Part shown: piece by piece, positions 51,858 through 58,700 of the stretch | How the letters are laid out: each line of letters begins with the position of its first letter | How positions within the stretch are numbered: the stretch's first letter is position 1 | DNA from: Acidovorax sp. FHTAMBA | GTDB taxonomy: Bacteria; Pseudomonadota; Gammaproteobacteria; Burkholderiales; Burkholderiaceae_C | Assembly (NCBI RefSeq): GCF_038958875.1 | Contig: NZ_CP152407.1 | Coordinates: 3,169,501 to 3,233,500 of the forward strand | Reading direction: 5' to 3' | Length of the DNA: 64,000 nucleotides | Program-made: the position numbers and the translations under genes | The notes under the pieces: model-generated | Database searches by the model: none | Seen by the model: only the letters and a program-made list of their open reading frames with translations | What the model was told of the DNA's origin: nothing

Positions 51858-53008
51858 GCCGCCCCCTGCCCCCGCTCCAGTGGGATGTGTTTTGCCGCGT
51901 GGTCGACAACTTTGGCGACATCGGCGTGTGCTGGCGCCTCGTGGCGCAGCTGGCTGATCGGGGCCACCGGGTGCGGCTGTGGGTGGACGATGCGTCTGCC
52001 CTCGTCTGGATGGCACCCCAGGGTTGCCCCGGCGTGGAGGTGCGCGCCTGGGGTTCGCCCCCTCCGGGCCCTGAAGAGCCCGCGCCCGACGTGATGGTGG
52101 AGGCCTTCGGATGCGATATTGCTCCTGAATTCATAGCTTATAGCGCACAACCATCAAGCGCTGGAGGCCAAAAACACTCAAAACCGGTCTGGATCAACCT
52201 GGAATACCTGTCGGCAGAAGCTTACGTGGAGCGCAACCACAGGCTGCCGTCGCCCATCCTGTCCGGCCCCGCCGCAGGGTGGACGCGCTGGTTCTTCTAC
52301 CCCGGCTTCACGCCCGCCACCGGCGGCTTGCTGCGCGAGCCTGACCTGATGGCACGGCGCGAGGCGTTTGACCGCAGCGCCTGGCGTGCACAGCACGCCG
52401 CCGCCTTCGGGCTGGGCGATGCTTGCGCCGAGCAGCGCTGGGTTTCGCTGTTCTGCTACGAACCCGCCGCCTTGCCGCAGCTGCTGCAGCACAGCCAGAC
52501 ACGGCCCACGCAGTTGCTGGTGACACCGGGCCGCCCCACGGCCGCCGTGCGGGCTGCATTGGCTGAGGGCTGTGATCAAAATATCGGTCAAAAGGGTCTC
52601 CAGCGCTTATCTGACAAGCGCGAGCAGCTATCAATTTCATACCTACCCCACCGCCCACAGCCTGCGTTTGACGAGATGCTCTGGGCCTGCGACTTCAACG
52701 CCGTTCGGGGCGAGGACTCGCTGGTGCGGGCCCTGTGGGCGGGCCAGGCGTTTGTCTGGCACATCTATCCGCAGCACGACAACGCCCACCACGACAAACT
52801 CTGGGCATTTCTGGACTGGCTGCAGGCGCCTGCGTCGCTGCGGCAGTTTCACGCCACCTGGAACGGGCTGGACACCGCACCGCTGCAATGGCCGGACGAC
52901 AACACCCTGGCCGAGTGGGCGGCATGCACCCAGGCCGCCCGGGCACGCCTGCTGATGCAGGACAACCTCGTCGCACAACTATTGGGCTTTGTCGCCGAAA
53001 AACGGTAA
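51854..53008 (+). CDS. earP: EF-P arginine rhamnosyltransferase EarP
   Basis: A 384-residue GT-B glycosyltransferase that adds rhamnose from dTDP-rhamnose to Arg32 of EF-P. Landmarks are VVDNFGDIGVCWRL near the start, RWFFYPGF mid-chain and the donor-binding RGEDSLVRALWAGQAFVWHIYPQ. Two copies of the dispersed repeat are translated in frame: around residues 91-110 (EFIAYSAQPSSAGGQKHS) and 242-262 (DQNIGQKGLQRLSDKREQLS). Both fall between conserved blocks, so probably in loops. Its target efp follows 140 bases later. Confidence 0.94.
   Translation: MSRPLPPLQWDVFCRVVDNFGDIGVCWRLVAQLADRGHRVRLWVDDASALVWMAPQGCPGVEVRAWGSPPPGPEEPAPDVMVEAFGCDIAPEFIAYSAQPSSAGGQKHSKPVWINLEYLSAEAYVERNHRLPSPILSGPAAGWTRWFFYPGFTPATGGLLREPDLMARREAFDRSAWRAQHAAAFGLGDACAEQRWVSLFCYEPAALPQLLQHSQTRPTQLLVTPGRPTAAVRAALAEGCDQNIGQKGLQRLSDKREQLSISYLPHRPQPAFDEMLWACDFNAVRGEDSLVRALWAGQAFVWHIYPQHDNAHHDKLWAFLDWLQAPASLRQFHATWNGLDTAPLQWPDDNTLAEWAACTQAARARLLMQDNLVAQLLGFVAEKR
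52125..52184 (-). repeat. Dispersed palindromic repeat, copy 9, inside earP
   Basis: GAATTCATAGCTTATAGCGC then ACAACCATCAAGCGCTGGAG and GCCAAAAAC: the reversed consensus. It is in frame with earP and holds no stop. Confidence 0.82.
52577..52640 (+). repeat. Dispersed palindromic repeat, copy 10, inside earP
   Basis: TCAAAAGGGTCTCCAGCGCT then TATCTGACAAGCGCGAGCAG and CTATCAATTTCA: the forward consensus. It is in frame with earP, in the opposite orientation to copy 9. Confidence 0.85.
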
Positions 53009-53011
53009 AAT
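52982..53011 (+). promoter_or_regulatory. Promoter of efp inside the end of earP
   Basis: TTGGGC at 52982-52987, an 18-base spacer and TAAAAT at 53006-53011. The -10 box overlaps the earP stop region, giving efp a leader of about 130 bases. Confidence 0.5.
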
Positions 53012-53148
53012 CCGAGGCTTTGCGCAAATAAGGCGCGGCATGTCAATGCCCCCGCCCTGCGCAGTTTCGCCGCAGAACATGCACCGGCGCGCAAACCAGG
53101 CGGTTTGCCAGCCCGCGCGTTGAGCGGCCCCAACCCAAGCAACTTGCT

Positions 53149-53703
53149 ATGAAAATCGCTCAAGAAATCCGCGCCGGCAACGTCATCATGCACGGCAAGG
53201 ACCCCATGGTGGTCCTGAAGACCGAATACGCCCGCGGCGGCCGCGGTGCAGCCACCGTGCGCATGAAGCTCAAGAGCCTGATCGGCAACTTCGGCACCGA
53301 AGTCGTGTTCAAGGCCGACGACAAGATCGACAACGTGATCCTGGACAAGAAGGAGTGCACCTACTCCTACTTCGCCGACCCCATGTACGTGTGCATGGAC
53401 ACCGAGTACAACCAGTACGAAGTGGAAGCCGAAAACATGGGCGACTCGCTGAACTACCTGGAAGACGGCATGACGGTGGAAGTGGTGTTCTACGACGGCA
53501 AGGCCATCTCGGTCGAACTGCCCACCAGCGTCGAGCGCGAAATCACCTGGACGGAACCCGCCGTCAAGGGCGACACCTCCGGCAAGGTCATGAAGCCTGC
53601 CAAGATCGCCACCGGCTTTGAAGTGCCCGTGCCCCTGTTCGTGAGCCAAGGCGACAAGATCGAAATCGACACCCGCACCGGCGAATACCGCAAGCGCGTG
53701 TGA
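53149..53703 (+). CDS. efp: Elongation factor P
   Basis: A 184-residue three-domain tRNA-mimic that rescues ribosomes stalled at proline runs. The tip loop reads YARGGRGAA with Arg at position 32, the residue that EarP rhamnosylates, in place of the lysine of E. coli EF-P. ITWTEPAVKGDTSGKVMKPA and the C-terminal IEIDTRTGEYRKRV are typical. This gene and earP form a complete modification pair. A terminator follows. Confidence 0.97.
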   Translation: MKIAQEIRAGNVIMHGKDPMVVLKTEYARGGRGAATVRMKLKSLIGNFGTEVVFKADDKIDNVILDKKECTYSYFADPMYVCMDTEYNQYEVEAENMGDSLNYLEDGMTVEVVFYDGKAISVELPTSVEREITWTEPAVKGDTSGKVMKPAKIATGFEVPVPLFVSQGDKIEIDTRTGEYRKRV

Positions 53704-53749
53704 GGGCTTTTCGCCCTGTGTTCGCCGTTACGGCAGAACATCCGAAAAC

Positions 53750-53775
53750 AAGGCTTCCCCCGGGAAGCCTTTTTT
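53750..53775 (+). terminator. Terminator after efp
   Basis: AGGCTTCCC CC GGGAAGCCT stem and six T; the A run on its left side may also let it end the leftward kinase transcript. Confidence 0.87.
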
Positions 53776-53829
53776 CATGGGCCGGGCCGGCGGGCGCTGC
53801 CAACCGGCAGGGCATCGGCGCGAGGCCCC

Positions 53830-55281
53830 TCAGTGCTGCGCGGCGGCCGTCACCGCCGGCAACGTGAGCAGCGCACGCAAGCCCCCGAGGCCCGCAGGCT
53901 CCAGATCGAGCCGCCCCCCATACAGCGCTGCCAGGTCCTGCACGATGGCCAGGCCCAGCCCCGTGCCGGGCACGGTTTCGTCCAGACGCACCCCGCGCTG
54001 CAGCGCCTGTGCACGTTGGGCGGAACCAATGCCGGGGCCATCGTCCTCCACGCTGACAAGCAACAGGCGCTGCGCGGCATCCAATCCGGTAGGCAACAGC
54101 TGCGCCTGCACCCGCACCACAGACCGGGCCCACTTGCAGGCGTTGTCCAGCAGATTGCCCAGCATTTCCTGCAGGTCCTGCGCCTCGCCCGCAAAGAAAA
54201 GAGGCACCGGGGGCGACTCGACGCTTATATCCAGCGCCCGGTCCGAATGCACCTTGCTCATCACACGCACGAGCCCGTCCACCACCGGCTGCAGCGCGGT
54301 GCGCTGCCCGGGCAGGTGTGCAGACGCGGCCACCCGCGACCGTGCCAGGTGCCAGTCGATGTGCTTGCGCGCCACCACCACCTGCTCGCGCACCAGCGCC
54401 GCCAGCTCCTGGCCGTCGGTGGGCGGTTGCGCACGGGCCGCGTTTTCCAGCACCGTGAGGGGCGTCTTGAGCGCATGCGCCAGGTTGCCGGCCTGGGTGC
54501 GCGCGCGTTCCACCACCTCGCCATGGCGGCGCAGCACGGCGTTGAAGTCATCAGCCAGCGGCAGCACTTCGGCAGGGAAGCTGCCTTGCAATTGCGGCGC
54601 CCGGGCCTCTTGCACATCCTGCACCGCGCGTTGCAGCGCCTGCAGGGGCCTGAGCCCTACCGCCACCTGCGCCCAGGCGGCCATGGCCAGCAGCACCAGC
54701 AGCACCGCCAGCGACAGCGCCAGCACGCCCGTGAACCGGGCCGTGGCCGCCTGCGTGGCATGCAGGTCGGCGGCCACAATCAGCCGCCAGCGCGCTGCAT
54801 GCACGCCCTCGGCGCGCACCGTGCGCTCCAGCACCAGCAACGGCGCGCCCTGCGGGCCTGCCATCTCATGCACATGCACGGCGCCATCGGCCAACGCATC
54901 CACCTGCAGCGCCAGGCTGGTGTCCCACAACGAGCGCGAGCGCAACACCCCTGCCCGCTCCCGCCCGTCGGGCGCCATGGCGTCCACCTGCCAATACAGG
55001 CCCGAATACGGCTTGAGCCAGCGCGGGTCCGACAGCGCCTCGGCAGCAATTGCCGGCTGCCCCTGGGCATCAAACTCGAGCCGCGCCGTGATCTGGTCCA
55101 GCTGCAGCTGAAGCGCCGCCTGAAACTGCTGCTGCACATGCTCGCGGAACAATCCGCTCAGCACCAGACCAGCCAGCACCATGGCTACGGCCACCCCCGC
55201 CAGCGTGACAGCCAGCAGCCGCACCCGCAGCGACCGGGACCAATGCATGGCTGCGGCAGCCGGCATGCCTTGCCGGTTCAT
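53830..55281 (-). CDS. Sensor histidine kinase (PhoQ-like)
   Basis: 483 residues. Two membrane spans (about 22-45 and 195-215) enclose a periplasmic sensor of about 150 residues, followed by a HAMP-like linker. The phosphorylated His is in LAHALKTPLTVLEN, the N box is GNLLDNACKWA, and DDGPGIG and GTGLGLAIV are the ATP-lid motifs. The start overlaps the stop of the response regulator in ATGA. The last gene of the leftward PepSY-regulator-kinase operon. Confidence 0.93.
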   Translation of the reverse strand: MNRQGMPAAAAMHWSRSLRVRLLAVTLAGVAVAMVLAGLVLSGLFREHVQQQFQAALQLQLDQITARLEFDAQGQPAIAAEALSDPRWLKPYSGLYWQVDAMAPDGRERAGVLRSRSLWDTSLALQVDALADGAVHVHEMAGPQGAPLLVLERTVRAEGVHAARWRLIVAADLHATQAATARFTGVLALSLAVLLVLLAMAAWAQVAVGLRPLQALQRAVQDVQEARAPQLQGSFPAEVLPLADDFNAVLRRHGEVVERARTQAGNLAHALKTPLTVLENAARAQPPTDGQELAALVREQVVVARKHIDWHLARSRVAASAHLPGQRTALQPVVDGLVRVMSKVHSDRALDISVESPPVPLFFAGEAQDLQEMLGNLLDNACKWARSVVRVQAQLLPTGLDAAQRLLLVSVEDDGPGIGSAQRAQALQRGVRLDETVPGTGLGLAIVQDLAALYGGRLDLEPAGLGGLRALLTLPAVTAAAQH

Positions 55282-55961
55282 GGAGGCACCAGGCGGTAAC
55301 CCATGCCGCGCACGGTTTCGATGCGGGCCGAAGCCGCCGAGGACGACGAAGGGGCCGACAGCTTCTTGCGCAGGCGCCCCACAAACACTTCGATGGTGTT
55401 GGAGTCCCGGTCAAAGTCCTGCGCGTAGATGTGTTCGGTCAGCTCTGCGCGCGACACCAGAACGCCCGGCCGGTGCATGAGGTAGTCGAGCACCTTGTAC
55501 TCATGGGCCGTCAGTGTCACCGGCTGGCCCGCGCAGGTCACGCGGGCGCTGCGGGTGTCCAGCGACCAGTCTCCGCACTGCAGCACGGCCGACGCCTGTC
55601 CGCTGGCGCGGCGGATCAGTGCGCGGACGCGCGCCAGCAATTCTTCAAGGTGAAAGGGCTTGGTCAGATAGTCATCGGCACCCGCGTCGATGCCCGCGAC
55701 TTTTTCGTGCCAGTTGTCGCGCGCGGTGAGGATCAGCACCGGCATGTTGCGCGCCCCGGCCCGCCAGCGCTTGAGCACCGTGAGCCCGTCGACCACTGGC
55801 AGACCCAGGTCCAGCACGACGGCGTCCATCGCCTCGGTCTCACCCAGAAACTGCGCATCGCGGCCGTTATCGGCCTCGTCCACGGTGTAGCCCGCGCCTT
55901 GCAGCGCTGTGCGCAGCTGGGCGCGCAGCAGCGAGTCATCTTCTACCAGCAGGATGCGCAT
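55278..55961 (-). CDS. OmpR-family response regulator
   Basis: A 227-residue regulator: receiver domain with acidic pair VEDD, phospho-Asp in VLDLGLP, Thr in LTARD and Lys in TKPF, then a winged-helix domain (SNTIEVFVGRLRKKL, GMGYRLV). The ATG at 55961 gives the normal MRILLVEDD start. Translationally coupled to the kinase. It is likely to bind the direct or inverted repeats at 56396-56436 and control both divergent operons. Confidence 0.94.
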   Translation of the reverse strand: MRILLVEDDSLLRAQLRTALQGAGYTVDEADNGRDAQFLGETEAMDAVVLDLGLPVVDGLTVLKRWRAGARNMPVLILTARDNWHEKVAGIDAGADDYLTKPFHLEELLARVRALIRRASGQASAVLQCGDWSLDTRSARVTCAGQPVTLTAHEYKVLDYLMHRPGVLVSRAELTEHIYAQDFDRDSNTIEVFVGRLRKKLSAPSSSSAASARIETVRGMGYRLVPP

Positions 55962-56004
55962 GGATCGGTGGAGGGTGGCAGATGTGTCAGAGGTCGGTCC
56001 GGCG

Positions 56005-56373
56005 TCACCGTCGATCTTCGCGCGATTCACGCGGCTTTACACGCAGCACCTCGGCCGTGCGTGCATCGAGCTTGACTTTGGTCAACTGCCCGGCAGGCGT
56101 CAAGAGCTTGATCTCGTAAATCCAGCGATCGCGCTCCTGCTCCAGCTCCACTTCCAGCACCTGCCCGGGCACCTCACGCTGCAGGCGCTCCAGCACCGTG
56201 GGCAGCGGCAGCACCTGGCCCGCCTGCACCGCCTGCCGGGCGCGGTCATGGTCGTCTCTGCCGCTGGCCCCAGCGGGTGCCACGGCCATCGCGGCAGCGC
56301 ACAGCACACACCCCACCAAGTACATGCGCCGAACCTGGCGGTCCGCAAAAGCAGCGTGGAAGGAGAAAAGCAT
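56005..56373 (-). CDS. Exported PepSY-domain protein
   Basis: About 122 residues from the ATG at 56373, or 106 from an internal ATG at 56325 that begins a better signal peptide (YLVGCVLCAAAMAVAPAGAS). The mature part holds one PepSY-type domain (LPLPTVLERLQREVPGQVLEVELE, then WIYEIKLLTPAGQLTKVKLDA). Small periplasmic PepSY proteins often sit with a kinase-regulator pair and are thought to tune it. The regulator gene follows 43 bases later. Confidence 0.85.
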   Translation of the reverse strand: MLFSFHAAFADRQVRRMYLVGCVLCAAAMAVAPAGASGRDDHDRARQAVQAGQVLPLPTVLERLQREVPGQVLEVELEQERDRWIYEIKLLTPAGQLTKVKLDARTAEVLRVKPRESREDRR

Positions 56374-56395
56374 GGGCGCATTGTCCTGCGCGAAA

Positions 56396-56436
56396 TCTGA
56401 ACGGCCGATGAACAGCCCTTTCACGCGCCGTTCAGA
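56396..56436. promoter_or_regulatory. Candidate response-regulator site between the divergent operons
   Basis: TCTGAACGGC (56396-56405) and GCCGTTCAGA (56427-56436) are a perfect 10-bp inverted repeat. Within it TGAAC recurs at 56398 and 56409, an 11-base period typical of OmpR-family sites. It lies 22 bases before the PepSY start and 50 before the SHP start. Confidence 0.5.
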
Positions 56437-56486
56437 CAGGGATTTCAACAATCGCCACACAAAACGAAACCCACAAGGACCACGGC

Positions 56487-56891
56487 ATGACTTCCCTTCG
56501 CAAACTGACTCTGGCGGCGTTCAGCACACTGGCAGCCACCGGCATCAGCCACGCTGCAGACACCACAGCCGCCCAGCAGCTCGCCCACTGGAGCACGCAG
56601 GCAGGCAGCCCGGGCAACGTCGACAAGGGCAAGGTGTTTTTCACCACGCGCCATGGCGGCGAGTGGTCTTGCGCATCCTGTCACGGCACACCGCCCACGG
56701 CCCAGGGCAAACACGCCAGCACCGGCAAGTCGATAGCGCCCCTGGCCCCGGCCTTCAACCCCAAGGCCTTCACCGATACCGCCAAGGTGGACAAGTGGTT
56801 CCGCCGCAACTGCAACGACGTGTTGAGCCGTGAATGCACCGCAGTGGAAAAAGCCGATGTGCTGGCCTACCTCAATGCCCTCAAGCCCTGA
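56487..56891 (+). CDS. SHP-type (DUF1924) monohaem cytochrome c
   Basis: A 134-residue periplasmic protein with signal peptide ending in SHAAD and one haem site, CASCH, at about residues 68-72. It matches the sphaeroides haem protein family: the C-terminal part RRNCNDVLSRECTAVEK carries the conserved Asn and a Cys pair that can form a disulphide. In R. sphaeroides SHP an Asn is the sixth haem ligand and leaves on reduction, letting O2 or NO bind. Followed 10 bases later by its diheme partner. Confidence 0.85.
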   Translation: MTSLRKLTLAAFSTLAATGISHAADTTAAQQLAHWSTQAGSPGNVDKGKVFFTTRHGGEWSCASCHGTPPTAQGKHASTGKSIAPLAPAFNPKAFTDTAKVDKWFRRNCNDVLSRECTAVEKADVLAYLNALKP

Positions 56892-56901
56892 GACCCAGCC
56901 C

Positions 56902-57426
56902 ATGAAACAACCTGCCCCCCTGCGCCCCGCGGCCCTGGCCGCTACTGTGTGCGCACTGACCCTGCTGTCACTCTCCAGCGCCCATGCAGACAGCGGGCGC
57001 ACCATGCCCCGCAACGTGCCCAGTGCCTACACGCAGGAATGCGCCGCTTGCCACACCGCCTACCCGCCCGGCCTGCTGCCCGCAGCGTCGTGGAACCGCG
57101 TGATGACGGGCCTGGACAAGCACTACGGTACCGACGCATCCCTGGACGCCGCCACCGTACGCCAGCTCAACCAGTGGCTGCAAGCCCACGCTGGCACCTA
57201 CAAGCGCGTGAACGAAGAGCCGCCAGAGGACCGCATTACCCGCTCGGCCTGGTTTGAACGCAAGCACCGAAAGATCGAGCCCACCACCTGGAAGCTCGCC
57301 AGCGTAAAAAGCGCCGCCAACTGCGCGGCCTGCCACACGGGCGCAGACCAGGGGCAGTTTGACGAACACGACCTGCGCATGCCGGCAGGACTGGATGCCC
57401 GCTCACGCCGCGCCTGGAACGACTGA
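56902..57426 (+). CDS. Diheme cytochrome c (DHC)
   Basis: A 174-residue periplasmic protein with a signal peptide ending in AHAD and two haem sites, CAACH near residues 49-53 and CAACH near 141-145. It has the size and haem spacing of DHC, the electron donor to SHP in Rhodobacter and Shewanella. The linker between haems has WNRVMTGLDKHYGTDASLD. It is the middle gene of the SHP-DHC-cytochrome b set. Confidence 0.86.
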   Translation: MKQPAPLRPAALAATVCALTLLSLSSAHADSGRTMPRNVPSAYTQECAACHTAYPPGLLPAASWNRVMTGLDKHYGTDASLDAATVRQLNQWLQAHAGTYKRVNEEPPEDRITRSAWFERKHRKIEPTTWKLASVKSAANCAACHTGADQGQFDEHDLRMPAGLDARSRRAWND

Positions 57427-57583
57427 GAGCGGTGAACAGAACTCTTCTGGCGTCGTTGCTGTGTCTTGTCGTACTGACCGTACTGCCTGCGACACAGCGC
57501 CTAGCCAGAACCGCTTCGCTGAGCCCTGTTCGCCGCTCTCGATCTGCATTGAATCTGACCTGTATCCGATCAAGGAAAACACC

Positions 57584-58348
57584 ATGCAAACCACCCCCTC
57601 CTTCGACCCGGTCAGCGCCACAGCGCAGCCAGCGACTGCCAAAACGCCCAGTCGCCGGGTCACCGATGCGCCCACGCGCATGTTCCACTGGCTGTTTGCG
57701 CTCTGCTTTGTGGGGGCCTACGCCACCGCCGATGGCGAGCACTGGCGGCTGGTGCACGTCACGCTGGGCTACACCATGGCGGGCCTGCTGGGTTTTCGCG
57801 TGCTGTACGGCGTCTTCGGGCCGCGCACCTCGGGCCTGGGCCTGCTGTGGCGCAAGCTGGCCGGGGCGCCCGCTTGGCTGCGCACCCTGTTCCAAGCGCG
57901 CTCCATCAGCCAGGTGAGCCAGCTGAACTGGCGCCAGGGCCAAAACCTGCTGATGGCGCTGGCGGTGGTGCTGCTGCTGGTGCTGGTCGTTCCCATCACC
58001 TTGAGCGGCTATGCCACCTACAACGACTGGGGTGACATGTTGGGTGGCGACTGGATCGAAGAAGTGCACGAGTTCTTCGGAGAAGCCATGCTGTTTGTCG
58101 TGCTGGCCCATCTCGCCTTGATTGCTGGCATGAGCGTGCTGCGGCGCAAGAACCAGGCGCTGCCCATGCTGACCGGGCGCGTGGAAGGCCCCGGGCCGAA
58201 CCTGGTGCAGAAAAACCGCACCTGGCTGGCGGCAGCGCTGCTGCTGGCGGTGCTGGCGTTTGGTGCCTGGGAATGGCAGCAATCGCCAAGCGGGTTGATG
58301 GACGCCGGCACAGCGATCGAACGCAGCCGAGACCACGATGACGACTGA
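57584..58348 (+). CDS. Cytochrome b561-domain membrane protein
   Basis: 254 residues with four or five membrane spans. Haem-ligand histidines are visible in RMFHWLFAL (about residue 36), HVTLGYTMAGLLGFRVLYGVFGPR (about 58) and in the helix VHEFFGEAMLFVVLAHLAL. The C-terminus is a fifth hydrophobic segment. It should pass electrons from the quinone pool to DHC. It is preceded by 157 bases with no gene and followed 33 bases on by the rubredoxin gene. Confidence 0.86.
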   Translation: MQTTPSFDPVSATAQPATAKTPSRRVTDAPTRMFHWLFALCFVGAYATADGEHWRLVHVTLGYTMAGLLGFRVLYGVFGPRTSGLGLLWRKLAGAPAWLRTLFQARSISQVSQLNWRQGQNLLMALAVVLLLVLVVPITLSGYATYNDWGDMLGGDWIEEVHEFFGEAMLFVVLAHLALIAGMSVLRRKNQALPMLTGRVEGPGPNLVQKNRTWLAAALLLAVLAFGAWEWQQSPSGLMDAGTAIERSRDHDDD

Positions 58349-58381
58349 ACACCAGCCACAAACCACTTTCGAAATCAAGCC

Positions 58382-58546
58382 ATGAAAATCTACATGTGTG
58401 TGGTCTGCGGCTGGATCTACGACGAGGCTGCGGGCCTGCCGGAGGACGGCATAGCCCCAGGAACCTTGTGGGCCAACGTGCCCGACGACTGGCGCTGCCC
58501 CGAGTGCAATGTCGGCAAGGCCGACTTTGTAATGTGCGAGGTGTGA
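58382..58546 (+). CDS. Rubredoxin
   Basis: A 54-residue iron-sulphur protein. Four Cys in two pairs, CVVCGWIYDE and CPECNVGKADF, bind one iron. The rest of the rubredoxin fold (EDGIAPGTLWANVPDDWRCP) is complete. It is a small soluble electron carrier of the cytoplasm. It follows the cytochrome b561 gene by 33 bases, so may belong to the same transcript, but its redox partner is not obvious because the cytochromes are periplasmic. Confidence 0.93.
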   Translation: MKIYMCVVCGWIYDEAAGLPEDGIAPGTLWANVPDDWRCPECNVGKADFVMCEV

Positions 58547-58700
58547 GGCAGGGACACTGGGTGCAGCGCACTGCGCTGCGTCAGGGTTGCAGACATCGGC
58601 GCGCGGTATAACCGTCAAGGCCTGATGACGATCTCGCAAGGGCTCTTCAACAGGCTCTTTCACCATTGCATCCCCTGTGCAACGCAGCCTCACGCTCTAC

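Noticed and set aside
57432..57583. Small gene between the diheme cytochrome and cytochrome b561 genes
   Set aside because: The GTG-started frame runs on into the cytochrome b gene in another frame and has no conserved features.
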